Assembly (NCBI GenBank): GCA_023245415.1
Contig: JAHFKJ010000007.1
Span: 1-57,723, forward strand
Reading direction: 5' to 3'
Length of the DNA: 57,723 bases
Source of the DNA: Candidatus Gottesmanbacteria bacterium
GTDB taxonomy: Bacteria > Patescibacteriota > Microgenomatia > UBA10105
Shown here: positions 1 to 9,425 of the stretch, one piece after another
How the letters are laid out: every line of letters begins with the position of its first letter
Numbering within the stretch: the stretch's first letter is position 1
Notes under the pieces: model-generated
The model's database searches: none
What the model saw: only the letters and a program-made list of their open reading frames with translations
Told to the model about the DNA's origin: nothing
Made by a program: the position numbers and the translations under genes

Positions 1-5
1 TAGTA

Positions 6-34
6 TTGACTTTGTACTTAAAAGTTTCCATAAT
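6..34 (+). promoter_or_regulatory. sigma70-type promoter, leaderless
   Basis: A -35 box TTGACT (6-11) and a -10 box CATAAT (29-34) are separated by 17 nt. The ATG at 41 lies 6 nt after the -10, so transcription would start at or next to the start codon. No Shine-Dalgarno sequence is visible, which fits a leaderless mRNA. Confidence 0.65.
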
Positions 35-40
35 CGCCTT

Positions 41-826
41 ATGGACAAAGAAGCTGCACCAAACACATTTGTGATACCCCGGCAAAAATCCCAGCTAAAC
101 CTTGCCATTTTTGTATTTGGGGCAATATTGCTCGTAATCGTAATCTTTCTTTACTTCCAAAACCAACAGCTCAAACAGGAACTCATTACACTTAAATCTG
201 TGCCTTCAAATCAAATTTCTGTTCTGCCTTCGCCTGTTGCGTCTGCTGAAGTTGATCCTACAGCAAGTTGGAAAACATATGAAATACCCGACAAACTTTC
301 TTTTAAATATCCGGCCAACCTGGAAGTAAAAGAAGCTGATAAGGAATTTATTAATATATCACCGGTGCAACGCAGTTCTGACTTGGATGTTTACTTTTCA
401 ATAGATGCAAGACTACAAAATAACTACGTAAATTATAACCAAGCAATAACTGCAATAAAACAAGATATGATTAATCCAATCGTGACCAATGTCGAAAATG
501 GTGTAAAAATTACCGGCACCGCTGGTCCTGGATATGGTGCGGGCCAACCAATTACGGTTGCACTTTTTAGATTTAATAACGGTGCTATTTCGTTTGAAAC
601 AACTTTAACTTCTGTACATTCGACTCCAGAGTTTAAACTATTATTTAACCAAATCCTCTCCACGTTTAAGTTTATAACAAAGGTTAATCATCCCGAAGCG
701 TTAAACCAATATTGTGCCGGACCTAATAACCTGCTTTGTCCAACAGGATATGCATGCAAATTAAAAGTCCTTTATAAATCTGAATTCGGCGGAAATTGTG
801 TTTCAGAATCTGAAACTAGTCCATAG
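41..826 (+). CDS. hypothetical membrane-anchored extracytoplasmic protein
   Basis: Unrecognised protein of 261 aa. Residues about 20-40 form one hydrophobic segment after a short basic N-terminus, so the protein is probably anchored in the membrane with the rest outside. A low-complexity Pro/Ser/Val linker follows (about 57-72), then a compact domain containing a SWKTYE...LSFKYP stretch that is common in secreted CPR proteins of unknown function. Four Cys cluster in the last 40 residues and could form disulfides. The gene has its own 17-nt-spaced promoter and is convergent with the glutamate dehydrogenase gene, 13 bp away. The start at 41 is favoured by the -10 box 6 nt upstream. No function is assigned. 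Confidence 0.8.
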   Translation: MDKEAAPNTFVIPRQKSQLNLAIFVFGAILLVIVIFLYFQNQQLKQELITLKSVPSNQISVLPSPVASAEVDPTASWKTYEIPDKLSFKYPANLEVKEADKEFINISPVQRSSDLDVYFSIDARLQNNYVNYNQAITAIKQDMINPIVTNVENGVKITGTAGPGYGAGQPITVALFRFNNGAISFETTLTSVHSTPEFKLLFNQILSTFKFITKVNHPEALNQYCAGPNNLLCPTGYACKLKVLYKSEFGGNCVSESETSP

Positions 827-839
827 TATCTCACAGAGT

Positions 840-2456
840 TTATCCCGAGTTTGCCGCATGGGTTCGAGATGAAGACGGATGTATGATTCTCTCCAACGCA
901 TACAGAAACGCGGCTTTGCGCAGATCGACGTTAAACTTTTCTTTTGCTTCCCAAACATGATGCAACGCTTTTTCCATGTAGGTTTTCAGCTTTTTATTCA
1001 CCTGCTCTTTGGTCCAATGTTTTCCTTGAACGTTTTGCAGCCATTCGAAGTATGACACCGTCACTCCACCGCTATTGGCTAACACATCCGGGATCACGCT
1101 AATCCCCCGTTTGCATAAGATCTCATCAGCTTCAGGTGTAACCGGACCATTAGCCATTTCCAATATTAGTTTGGCTTTTATCTTATGGGCGTTTGCCGCT
1201 GTAATCTGATTTTCCAAAGCAGCTGGAATTAAAATATCGACTGGTAATTCTAATAATTCTGCATTAGTAATTGCTTTACCTTTATTCAAATCGCATACTG
1301 ACCCTACGCAATAACAACCTGCCAGATAACCATTTTTCTGCTTGCATTCAAGCGTCGATTGTGGGTTCAACCCTTCCGGTACATAAATCCCACCTTGCGA
1401 ATCAGAAACGGCAATTACTTTAAAACCTGCCTGCCCACCAAAGCCTTGGCGAAGGTGGGATTCGTCTAAGAATTTGGCCATGTTAAAACCCACATTACCA
1501 AACCCTTGAACAGCGACAGTTAATTTTGGGTTTAGGGTATAGGGCATAGACTTAGGGTTTAGGGAAGAGATGGAAGAACTGGAAGTCAGGTTTTGGTTTT
1601 TGTTATTAAGTCCTTGTGCTATCCCCTGTTCCTGACTGGACCCTAGACCCTGCGACCTAATTCCTAGTTTTTCTAGCGTAGCGTACAAAACATATAATCC
1701 GCCTTTACCTGTCGCTTCCTCTCTCCCTTCACTCCCACCTTTATTCAAAGGCTTTCCTGTAAATGCTGCCCGAAAAATATCCCGAGTGCGGGTGGACAAA
1801 ATTTGTGCAGCTCGCATTCGAGGAGGGACTATGCCTCGATGGGCAACTTGAACTTTATCCCGATCGAGTTGCGGAGCAAACAAATTTTCGTCCTCCCGCA
1901 AATATTCTGTATTTTGCTTAATAAACTCATCACACATCCATTCCATAATTTGGCTATTTGTGTTGATATCCGGAGCCGGCACATCTTTATATGGACCGAT
2001 ACAATCAGCAATGCTTTTTGAATACGCCCGACTCAACCGTTCCAATTCATTCACTGATAAATCTTTCGGATTGACGATAACTCCCCCTTTACCGCCGCCA
2101 AAGGGAAGTCCGGCAACTGCACATTTGATCGTCATCCAAAATGCCAGAGCCTTAACTTCATCCAATGTCACTTGCGGATGAAAACGAATACCACCTTTAT
2201 ACGGGCCTAAAGCGTCGTTATATTGCACCCGGAAACCATGAAACACTTGAGTTAAACCGCTATCTAATTTAACAGGTATCGTTACATCAATAATCCGCTG
2301 CGGTTCATGTAGAATTTTTAATTTGTGTACGAGGATTTTCTTGTCTGTGGCAGATTTAGCAGCCAGCAACAAGTATTTCGCGGCAAGTTTTAATTGAGTC
2401 AGCGCGTTTTGAAAAGCATTATTCATTTTTTTTTCTGCTATTGAAGCGTTTTGCAT
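840..2456 (-). CDS. gdhA: Glu/Leu/Phe/Val dehydrogenase (glutamate dehydrogenase)
   Basis: Oxidative deamination of glutamate to 2-oxoglutarate with NAD(P), cytoplasmic. The N-terminal substrate domain shows the conserved KGGIRFHP and GLPFGGGKGG motifs with the catalytic Lys region, followed by PAPDINTN. The C-terminal Rossmann domain has the GFGNVG nucleotide loop near residue 316. At 538 aa it is clearly longer than the usual 410-450 aa. The surplus comes from two low-complexity inserts, residues about 264-311 just before the Rossmann beta strand and about 331-343 after it (listed separately). The first ten residues lie in the arm of a dispersed repeat, so Met11 (base 2426) is an alternative start that fits the family N-terminus better. 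Confidence 0.93.
   Translation of the reverse strand: MQNASIAEKKMNNAFQNALTQLKLAAKYLLLAAKSATDKKILVHKLKILHEPQRIIDVTIPVKLDSGLTQVFHGFRVQYNDALGPYKGGIRFHPQVTLDEVKALAFWMTIKCAVAGLPFGGGKGGVIVNPKDLSVNELERLSRAYSKSIADCIGPYKDVPAPDINTNSQIMEWMCDEFIKQNTEYLREDENLFAPQLDRDKVQVAHRGIVPPRMRAAQILSTRTRDIFRAAFTGKPLNKGGSEGREEATGKGGLYVLYATLEKLGIRSQGLGSSQEQGIAQGLNNKNQNLTSSSSISSLNPKSMPYTLNPKLTVAVQGFGNVGFNMAKFLDESHLRQGFGGQAGFKVIAVSDSQGGIYVPEGLNPQSTLECKQKNGYLAGCYCVGSVCDLNKGKAITNAELLELPVDILIPAALENQITAANAHKIKAKLILEMANGPVTPEADEILCKRGISVIPDVLANSGGVTVSYFEWLQNVQGKHWTKEQVNKKLKTYMEKALHHVWEAKEKFNVDLRKAAFLYALERIIHPSSSRTHAANSG
1427..1462 (-). repeat. in-frame GC-rich hairpin insert in gdhA
   Basis: CCCACC (1434-1439) pairs with GGTGGG (1454-1459) around an AAAGCCTTGGCGAA core. 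Read in the gdh frame it gives the LRQGFGGQAG peptide between two conserved parts of the Rossmann domain, where family members have no such sequence. A related GCCCGCC...GGCGGG hairpin lies outside genes at about 29546-29573. Confidence 0.6.
1522..1665 (-). repeat. in-frame CCCTAA-like low-complexity insert in gdhA
   Basis: The plus strand reads as imperfect repeats of GGGTTTAGGGTATAGGG, then a spacer with GTCAGG...CCTGAC arms, and ends with CCCTAGACCCT, the inverse of the start. It is translated as a Ser/Asn/Gln-rich loop of about 48 residues between the substrate domain and the Rossmann fold. The same sequence type occurs inside trxB and copA. Confidence 0.65.
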
Positions 2457-2618
2457 AATTTTTCTTACTGATAAGCAAAAGTGTGGAAACCCCGACTGAG
2501 TCGGGGAAGCTCCACCTGATTGCTTGAAGTTAGAAAAATTGCAAAACCTTCACTAGCTGTCGTTCCCTGCCTGCCGGCAGGCAGGTTTGATTACTTTCTT
2601 GGACAAGCAAGAAAGTAA
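2441..2618. repeat. structured dispersed repeat, copy 1
   Basis: Outer stem: TTGAAGCGTTTTGC...TTTTTCTTACT (from 2441) pairs with AGTTAGAAAAATTGCAAAACCTTCA (to about 2553). Inner stems are AAGCA/TGCTT (2473-2477 with 2521-2525) and TGGA/TCCA, separated by a conserved AAAGTG / CCTGAT internal loop. The tip is the hairpin CCCCGACTGAGTCGGGG. A second hairpin, ACTTTCTTG...CAAGAAAGT, follows (2591-2618). It lies between the dacA 3' end and gdhA and overlaps the gdhA start. Copies 2 and 3 are at 15321 and 53004. Confidence 0.75.
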
Positions 2619-2635
2619 GAATAAAACAATCTTAA

Positions 2636-3628
2636 TTACCTTCCCGGAATTTTTACTCCCAATTTCGGAAATATATAATCGTAAATTTTCACCACATCAT
2701 CACGAGACTGGCGGCTTCCCAATATGACCACAATGACATGTTTTCCTCCATTTTCAGCATAAGAAACAAGCGTCTCACCGGCAAAATCTGTCACACCTGG
2801 CTTCACGCCTTTGATACCCGGATACGCCCGATCCAGCTGCAAAATATTATACAAAAAGTAAGCTTTGTGTTTACCCTCTCTGTAGGGAAATTCTTTATAA
2901 TATGTCGAGACAATATTTGCAAATATAGGACTTTCCAATGCGTAATTGGAAAGGGCTAATAAATCCAGAGGGGTAGAAAAGCTGGTTTGACTTAGTGTCT
3001 CCCCATCAAGTCCGGTCGGATTAAAAAAATAGGTATCAAACATCCCTAATGCTTTGGCTTTTTCATTCATGGAAATGATAAATTCAACCCGTCCGTCTAA
3101 ACCTTGGGCCAATGTTTCCGCTGCATCGTTGCCCGATGGCAGAAGCAAACCATACAACAGCTCTTCAACAGGTACCTGTTCGCCGCCGGTAAGTCCCATA
3201 CTCGCCTCTCCGATTTTTGCTGCCGATTCACTTACTGTTAATTCCTGATCCTTTTTACTTTTTTCCAATACGACAATCGCAGTCATGATTTTGGCAACAG
3301 AGGCAATCGGCACTTCATGAGTTAAATTTTTCGATAGAAGAAGCTCGCGTGTATTTCGATCCATCACAGCATACCCTTTGGCTGTAAGACCTAAGTCATC
3401 AGAATATTTTGGCAAAAGATTTCGGGGGAAAAAATCGTTGGGCGGATAGACAGTCGTTGTTTTATGTTCAAACATAAACTTGTACTGACCTGATCGCTCT
3501 TCGTATCCTTGAGCTAACGGTGAGATTATACCGGGTGTTTTTCCCAAGCTCTTATTAACAACTACCCAACCTAAGACTCCGCTGATCACAACAGTACTGA
3601 CAACAATAATAATAAGTTTCAATTTCAT
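2636..3628 (-). CDS. dacA: D-alanyl-D-alanine carboxypeptidase (peptidase S11, PBP5 type)
   Basis: Trims the terminal D-Ala from peptidoglycan stem peptides outside the membrane. One N-terminal hydrophobic segment (about 4-24) acts as signal or anchor. The catalytic motifs are in order: SVAK (S110, K113), SGN (165-167), and a third motif reading KPG (about 276) where the family has KTG, followed by the usual T-x-x-AG. At 330 aa it has only the catalytic domain; the C-terminal beta domain and amphipathic anchor of PBP5 are absent, so the N-terminal helix must hold it in place. A TATAAA box (3635-3640) lies 6 nt upstream of the ATG. Confidence 0.9.
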   Translation of the reverse strand: MKLKLIIIVVSTVVISGVLGWVVVNKSLGKTPGIISPLAQGYEERSGQYKFMFEHKTTTVYPPNDFFPRNLLPKYSDDLGLTAKGYAVMDRNTRELLLSKNLTHEVPIASVAKIMTAIVVLEKSKKDQELTVSESAAKIGEASMGLTGGEQVPVEELLYGLLLPSGNDAAETLAQGLDGRVEFIISMNEKAKALGMFDTYFFNPTGLDGETLSQTSFSTPLDLLALSNYALESPIFANIVSTYYKEFPYREGKHKAYFLYNILQLDRAYPGIKGVKPGVTDFAGETLVSYAENGGKHVIVVILGSRQSRDDVVKIYDYIFPKLGVKIPGR

Positions 3629-3634
3629 AGGGGT

Positions 3635-3640
3635 TTTATA
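3635..3640 (-). promoter_or_regulatory. -10 box of dacA (leaderless spacing)
   Basis: TATAAA on the minus strand, 6 nt before the ATG of dacA at 3628. No clear -35 box and no ribosome binding site are visible. Confidence 0.45.
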
Positions 3641-3654
3641 CCCTTCTTACTGTA

Positions 3655-3689
3655 GTTTGCAACTTTTTCGTTAGAAAAATGTTGCTAAC
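3655..3689. other. hairpin between GT39 gene and dacA
   Basis: GTT.GCAACTTTTTC (3655-3669) pairs with GAAAAATGTTGC.AAC (3674-3689) around a GTTA loop. It has no T-tract on either side, so a terminator role is uncertain. Its arms resemble the outer stem of the 3-copy structured repeat, so it may be a solo or internally deleted copy. Confidence 0.4.
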
Positions 3690-3747
3690 TCAGTCTAGAA
3701 GGAGTTATACTCGGAACATATACAAATGTGTAGGGTATACTTCTATA

Positions 3748-5210
3748 TCAAATCACTTTGTAAACTCTCCAGTTTTTGTTGCGCTTTCCAGGACGTTCAA
3801 TTTCCAGTTCTTGATGCACATGAATTTCATTCGGGACAGTTTGAGCTGATAAAACCAGATATGTTTCTTGGGCTTGGTAATCTTTAGTAAATCGTGTAAC
3901 TGCTGTTTTATCAATTTGATCAAGGCCCACAACATGAACTTGAGATTTATTAAAATAACGAATTGCCATTCCATCAGGCAAAATTCCAATAGGGTTATCT
4001 GTCAAAATTAATAAGCGTATATCTTGGTGGCCATCAAAAAACTGATATAGCTGATCAATCCCCCATCCAGATGGTTCACCGGTCAAAAGTTGCCAGTGTT
4101 CAATTTCCGGTAGATTTGTTTGTAAAGGATTAAACAAAAGTAACCAATCATTATAAACATACGGAATAAATAAGAAAATAATTACCCCGATTACCCATAA
4201 TTTTTTCAGCTTCATTTTTTCATATATTTTGACCACTACCGAACTTGTCAAAATCAAAAGTGGCCAGACCATAAACAAAAGATGCCGCGGATATGCCTGC
4301 TTACTAAGTAACATAAACGGGACCAGCGGCAGCAGTACAGAACATAAGAGATAAACAACATATCTCTTTTTTGGAACAATAAATAAAGAAATTATACTTA
4401 ATCCGAGCACGCTAATTCCCAAATATCTAAATATCCAACTATTTATTTGCCAGGCATGGTTGATAATCTGATTAAATGGTGTATGTAAAAATTGCGTTGC
4501 ACTCATCACAAATTCGCTGTTTTTGTTTGCAATAATTTTAAAATAGTCATGCAAGAATATATACTCAATTCCTTTTGCCAGCATTACTGCCAAAAAACTT
4601 AAACTGATAAATTTACCGTAAACGACTCGTGTTTGATTTTCAAAAATAAGTATTCCCAACGGAAGAAATAATATAAAAAATACCGCGCCAGACTTCGTCA
4701 GCAATCCTAAGCCAATAATTAGTCCGAGACTAATAGCAATAAACCATCGCTGTCTTAACGCGATATGAATACTTAACAAACTGGCATAAATGCTCAATGT
4801 TAAAAGCAACCCATCCATTAGTGCCAACCCGTCGTATATTAGAAAAAAAGGAATAAAGGAATAAAGAATTATAGTAATTAATCCAACTGCCCCGTTAAAC
4901 AGGCGCTTCGAAATTTGGTAAAGGCCAACCAGGCTTAATCCTCCGCAGAAAACTGACACCACTCTTCCCGCTATGATTGGCTGTTGGATAATTTTAAGAG
5001 TTAATGCTACCAGCCAGATAAACAGCGGTTGTTTCCCATCCAAAGTTAATGAGGTATTGCGCCACACCCAGTCATGGGTTACATATTGTGCCCAGTGGAT
5101 ATAAATCGCTTCATCAAAAACAAGGGAAAACGGAAAATAAAAATTATTCGTGTAGATAAAAACAATCCGCCTGCCAATATTAAACCAACTAACATCCAAC
5201 GCTTATTCAT
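3748..5210 (-). CDS. GT39/ArnT-like membrane glycosyltransferase, frameshifted near the 5' end
   Basis: Multi-pass membrane enzyme of the dolichyl/undecaprenyl-phosphate-sugar transferase type. The catalytic first loop carries the conserved DE pair in VFDEAIYIHWAQ, and DGKQPLFIW follows. About ten hydrophobic helices and a soluble C-terminal part come after. The long frame can only begin at a TTG (5199) and lacks the first helix. In the next frame an ATG at 5210 encodes MNKRWMLVGLILAGGLFL and then IFRFPL, exactly the missing first helix. The two parts join if one G is restored in CCCTTGTTTTTG at about 5119-5126. So the gene carries a 1-nt deletion, either a real mutation or an assembly error. 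Its lipid-linked sugar donor is unknown. Confidence 0.85.
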
Positions 5211-5281
5211 AAAGTAGATCTGATATCATAGTTTTGATGTGTTTATATATTGTAGCTTAAAACCAAAATTGTATTCTCTGC

Positions 5282-5287
5282 TATAAT
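5282..5287 (+). promoter_or_regulatory. extended -10 box
   Basis: TGC-TATAAT, 9 nt before the ATG at 5297. No good -35 box lies 17 nt upstream, so the TG extension may replace it. The transcript would have a leader of a few nucleotides at most. Confidence 0.55.
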
Positions 5288-5296
5288 ACTCTCTCC

Positions 5297-7315
5297 ATGC
5301 CAAAATTGGGGTATAGAAAAATTGCCGCTCTTTTGGGTTTAACTGTATTTTTAAACCTATTCTTATTCCATTCGATTGGCATCCCGGTATTTATTCTCGT
5401 CACTTTGGGAATCTGGCTCTTCCTGCTGGCTATTTTTATTAACCATGGATCATGGCCAAAATTTAAATATTTAAGTCTAGCTGCCTCGGCTTTATTAATA
5501 ACTAATTCTTTAATTTTGCTTAACCGCGACTATTGGCTGGCGTATGTGTTGATAATTATCTCACTGCTTACAACCTTGGGCTTTACTACATACCTGTTTG
5601 CTTCTGGTTTAACGTTTTTCCGCTCAATCTATGAAATGCTGGTGTCTCCGCTTTTGCTTGGATTAACTTATTTTTTCGCCAGTCTGCGTTTACTCTTTTT
5701 CACAGTTTTAGAGGCACCAGCATTATTAAAAACTAAACATCTCCCTTACCGGACGTGGATTTCAATTGGAATTGGCTTGATGATTGGTTTACCTATAATA
5801 GTCGTGCTTATAGTTTTGCTTTCCCGGGCTGATCCGATCTTTAATCATTTTATTCAGCAAGTATTCAATATTTCCCTACTCCAACGTTTGTTTTTTACTT
5901 TATTTATACTAAGCGTTTTTTCACCCCTAATTATATTAAAACGCCAAACAAAAATTTATTCACCGATACCCCAAATTGAATCACTGGCCCTCATCCATGA
6001 ATTTACGGTTGTTATGGGGTTGGTTGCCCTCACTTTAGGTAGTTTCCTGGTGGTTCAAGCGCCGTATGTGTTTGTCAACGTCCCCTTTGAAACCAGCTTA
6101 AGCCAATTTGGCCTGAATACCTATTCTGAATATGTCCGCCGCGGATTTAGCGAGCTCCTTTTGGTCGGAGCCATCATTTATATTCTCGTGTGGGTTGGAC
6201 TTCTGATGCTGCGGGGTCAGACTGCGAAACGCAAACAATACCTACGCTACACACAAATGTTTGTTTTGGCAGAATTTGCAATTTTTATCATTTCATTATT
6301 TCGCCGGATCTGGTTGTATCAAGCTTACCACGGTTTGAGTTTAATTAGAATTTATGGCGGAATATTTTTACTGTGGCTAAGTTGCATCACCTTAATTTTA
6401 GTCTTACGCCATTTTGTCAAGCGAAAATGGGTCATGGCAGAAGTCGGGATCACAGTTATATTTGTAATTTTAACCGGGCTGTTTAATGCAGAAGATTTTA
6501 TCGCCCGTGTCCATCCGCCAACAGTCAATAAGCGCATCGATTACATCTATCTTTCGCGCATGTCAGCTGACGGATATATGGGCTGGAAAATGGCTTTTGA
6601 CCAGGCGGAAAAAGTTTTGCTCCAATCCGGATATTTGGATAAACCTCTGCTTGACCGTGAAGATCGCCGCGAAATTGCCTATAGCGGCAGGGCTTTGGCA
6701 TATTTAACATTCAAATACCATAACCTCATCCATAAATATGCCTCAGTTGAAGAATGGCGAAGGTACAACGAAACGATTTACAGTTATCTTAAAAGTGTTC
6801 TACAAAAAGAGTCAGATTATTTAATTTATGAACCACGGGTTAATAATAAATATCAAATTCCTTATATCACAGGAACATTGGTCACAAACCCTGCATTGAT
6901 TGAAAAAGAATTAAAACTTCTGGATGAACGCTTAAATAAATTAAACCAGCCTCAGACGTACAAGAAACGCGAGATAAACATCAGTTTTGGTATCTTATAT
7001 AACCCGACATATTTTCAAAACAAACCTTGTGATAACCAGAATATTGGAGTCTACTGTCAATACAGTATATTTTGGCTTGATGGTGAGACTAGTACATGGG
7101 ATACTTTTGAACCAGGAACACTGGATTATACCTTTGCCTGGAACGGATCGGAGTTTTCAGCCTATGAAAAGATGAAACAGGAGATGCCAATTGAAAAACT
7201 GTTGCAAATGCAGCAGGCTTATTATTCGCTGTATTACAAAATTAATGGCCAACCTGAAGCTGAACGTGACTACGACATCGACGTGTCATTTAATACACCG
7301 CTCTTGGGAGATTGA
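5297..7315 (+). CDS. DUF4173/DUF4153-like polytopic membrane protein
   Basis: 672 aa with about a dozen hydrophobic helices in the first 400 residues. The YSEYVRRGFSELLLV stretch (about residue 277-291) is the signature segment of the DUF4153/DUF4173 families. The C-terminal third (from about 400) is soluble, contains HPPTVNKRIDYIYLSRMS and a helical region rich in Tyr/Lys/Glu, and probably faces outside. The biochemical role of these families is unknown. The gene is divergent from the GT39 gene and convergent with the TPR gene, only 3 bp away. Confidence 0.8.
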   Translation: MPKLGYRKIAALLGLTVFLNLFLFHSIGIPVFILVTLGIWLFLLAIFINHGSWPKFKYLSLAASALLITNSLILLNRDYWLAYVLIIISLLTTLGFTTYLFASGLTFFRSIYEMLVSPLLLGLTYFFASLRLLFFTVLEAPALLKTKHLPYRTWISIGIGLMIGLPIIVVLIVLLSRADPIFNHFIQQVFNISLLQRLFFTLFILSVFSPLIILKRQTKIYSPIPQIESLALIHEFTVVMGLVALTLGSFLVVQAPYVFVNVPFETSLSQFGLNTYSEYVRRGFSELLLVGAIIYILVWVGLLMLRGQTAKRKQYLRYTQMFVLAEFAIFIISLFRRIWLYQAYHGLSLIRIYGGIFLLWLSCITLILVLRHFVKRKWVMAEVGITVIFVILTGLFNAEDFIARVHPPTVNKRIDYIYLSRMSADGYMGWKMAFDQAEKVLLQSGYLDKPLLDREDRREIAYSGRALAYLTFKYHNLIHKYASVEEWRRYNETIYSYLKSVLQKESDYLIYEPRVNNKYQIPYITGTLVTNPALIEKELKLLDERLNKLNQPQTYKKREINISFGILYNPTYFQNKPCDNQNIGVYCQYSIFWLDGETSTWDTFEPGTLDYTFAWNGSEFSAYEKMKQEMPIEKLLQMQQAYYSLYYKINGQPEAERDYDIDVSFNTPLLGD

Positions 7316-7318
7316 AAT

Positions 7319-9319
7319 TTAAGTTTTTAATCTTGCGGTGCCTGCAAAATTAGTAAAGATACTTTGTGCAAAAGTAATTATATCTTCATCAGGTCTAATT
7401 TTCTTTAAAACAGACGTTAATATATATTGCTGGGCTGGCATAAGTGTCTCAAACACTTTTACTAGATTGGTTTTAAAAACGTTTTCCATCTGCATATATA
7501 TATCCCTATCCAGCAACGGGCCTATCCTATATCCATATGCCGCAAACATGGCTTCGGTAGACCAGCTTAATATTCCAACCGGATCTTTTAACCACTGGCA
7601 AATTTTTGCGAGTTTGATACAGGCTTTTGCTGTTTGATGCTGGCTTCCGAATTTCAGATATATCTGATACGCTTTTTCGTAAGCAATTTTGGCTTCAGAA
7701 TATTTTCCAATGCTTTTGAAATGATCTCCCCATCCGATGGAGTATTTTGCCAGCAGTATTTCGAAATGCTCAGGTGACACACTTTGATCGACCTGTTGCA
7801 GTATATTTGCAGCTTCTAAAAGAGCCGCATATTCAAGATCATCCCTGCGTCTGATGACACTAACTGCACCCCCATCAAGATGAAAGTGGCGGGCCAATAA
7901 AAGTTTAAACTCACACTGCAACCGTGCTTCTACTCCTGAATTAGAATTCACCAGATTTTCTATTTGACTTCTTGTAGCAGCGAATTCACCCTGATAATTA
8001 TTAACCGTCGGATCATATCTGTGCCGTTCCAGTTGTTCCAGCTGGAACTGGGCAAGATTTATTAAGGCCTCGGCTCTTATGTCTACAGCCGCGTTTTCAC
8101 TCCCCTTTACTGCCATTTCATAACTTGCTTCAGCTTCTTTATAATTGCCCAGAACGACTTGCGCTTTGCCCTGCAAAAATAACAGACGCATGCTAAAATC
8201 AGCAGACTCACTCCACACTTGATCTTTCAGGAGTCTCTCTGTTTCTAATAATACATCCCAATGCTGTCCTTTATTTAGCAATATCTGTAGAGAATTTAAA
8301 ATAATAGTATGTGGATTAACTTCTTTATCAGTGTGTAAACTCTGCAGTTTTTGTTGAGCCCGGTTAAAACCTTCCCGATCAATTGGCATGCTTTCCATAT
8401 TTTCGCCCAACGCAGCTTTGCGGGCGATATCATACCAAACACGGGCAAAGTATCTATTTTCATCATCAGTGTACGTAAGCGCCTTATAACTATCTCCCAT
8501 ACCCATGGCAGTTTTATTTCTCCCGCGTACGTCTCCCAATTCGCGATACATTTCATACGCCAGTATATTATGCTCAAGAGCTTCTGCTGGTTTACCCAAT
8601 TCCAGTTCAACAGCTCCAGCCACAGAAAGTGCACGAGCCAGTCGATCGCGGACATAAATATTGTCTGTTTCTTTATCTAAAATCCTCCGGCACATACTGA
8701 TAGCGCTATAACTATTGTCCAGGATCGTCCTATCATAACTGTCTTTTGCCCCAAAGCGGGAATATATGATTCTTTCTTGCCGCTTTTTCAGCCATAAAAG
8801 CGCATTAGCAGTATAGTAATTAACCAGCGCAATTGAATCATGTTCAGGAGGAAGTGCAGTAATTAAATTTTTGGCCTCAGTTTTATAGATTTCTGCGTCA
8901 GCGAAACTTCGGTCAGGAAGTTCTCCTCCAGCTGCCATAATCATGAGTCCTGATAGAGCGTCAATATGCGCATAAGTTCGACCATTAGGATCGGCAAATT
9001 CGTATTTGTCTGCTACAGCTTCTGCGCCTCTATATGCTTCTCCTGCCTGATTAGATTTTCCGGCCATCCGTTGATACAACCCATATAGCAGTAATATTTC
9101 CGGGGGAACTAACGGCCACCTATCGCTTTCAATTCCTTGATCAGTTCTTGCGGCGTCTAATGAAGTTTTCAGCAATTCTACTGCCTCGAGCCAGCGGGCT
9201 TTTTGTCCCAGTTGAAATGCTTCACGGGACAAATATCCATATCTTATTTCAGCAGAAACAGCTGGAGACAAAGGATTCTCCGAATTCCTTCCTGTTGTTA
9301 TCAATTCACCAAGTACCAT
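7319..9319 (-). CDS. TPR-repeat protein of unknown role
   Basis: 666 aa, no signal peptide and no membrane helix, so probably cytoplasmic. It is almost entirely helical, with degenerate 34-residue TPR units. The clearest are around residues 210-270 (ALSVAGAVELELGKPAEALEH), 370-410 (GKAQVVLGNYKEAEASYEMA) and 540-580 (FKSIGKYSEAKIAYEKAYQI). No enzymatic domain is seen. Such proteins scaffold partners, but no partner is suggested by the neighbours. A TATAAT box lies 15 nt before the ATG on the minus strand. Confidence 0.8.
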   Translation of the reverse strand: MVLGELITTGRNSENPLSPAVSAEIRYGYLSREAFQLGQKARWLEAVELLKTSLDAARTDQGIESDRWPLVPPEILLLYGLYQRMAGKSNQAGEAYRGAEAVADKYEFADPNGRTYAHIDALSGLMIMAAGGELPDRSFADAEIYKTEAKNLITALPPEHDSIALVNYYTANALLWLKKRQERIIYSRFGAKDSYDRTILDNSYSAISMCRRILDKETDNIYVRDRLARALSVAGAVELELGKPAEALEHNILAYEMYRELGDVRGRNKTAMGMGDSYKALTYTDDENRYFARVWYDIARKAALGENMESMPIDREGFNRAQQKLQSLHTDKEVNPHTIILNSLQILLNKGQHWDVLLETERLLKDQVWSESADFSMRLLFLQGKAQVVLGNYKEAEASYEMAVKGSENAAVDIRAEALINLAQFQLEQLERHRYDPTVNNYQGEFAATRSQIENLVNSNSGVEARLQCEFKLLLARHFHLDGGAVSVIRRRDDLEYAALLEAANILQQVDQSVSPEHFEILLAKYSIGWGDHFKSIGKYSEAKIAYEKAYQIYLKFGSQHQTAKACIKLAKICQWLKDPVGILSWSTEAMFAAYGYRIGPLLDRDIYMQMENVFKTNLVKVFETLMPAQQYILTSVLKKIRPDEDIITFAQSIFTNFAGTARLKT

Positions 9320-9413
9320 AGTATTTGATTAATCATTATATAGATATTTTACCCCTTTATGAGAGTGTATTATTATAGCAAACCTGGCAGTAAAAGTACT
9401 TAATTCCGTATGC

Positions 9414-9419
9414 TATAGT
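9414..9419 (+). promoter_or_regulatory. extended -10 box of secreted-protein cluster
   Basis: TGC-TATAGT, 6 nt before the ATG at 9426, giving a leaderless transcript. No -35 box is recognisable. Confidence 0.5.
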
Positions 9420-9425
9420 ATCTTT

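Noticed and set aside
2566-2587. CCTGCCTGCCGGCAGGCAGG palindrome as an intrinsic terminator
   Set aside because: No T-tract follows on either side, and a variant occurs as an insert inside copy 3 of the structured repeat, so it is more likely a repeat unit.
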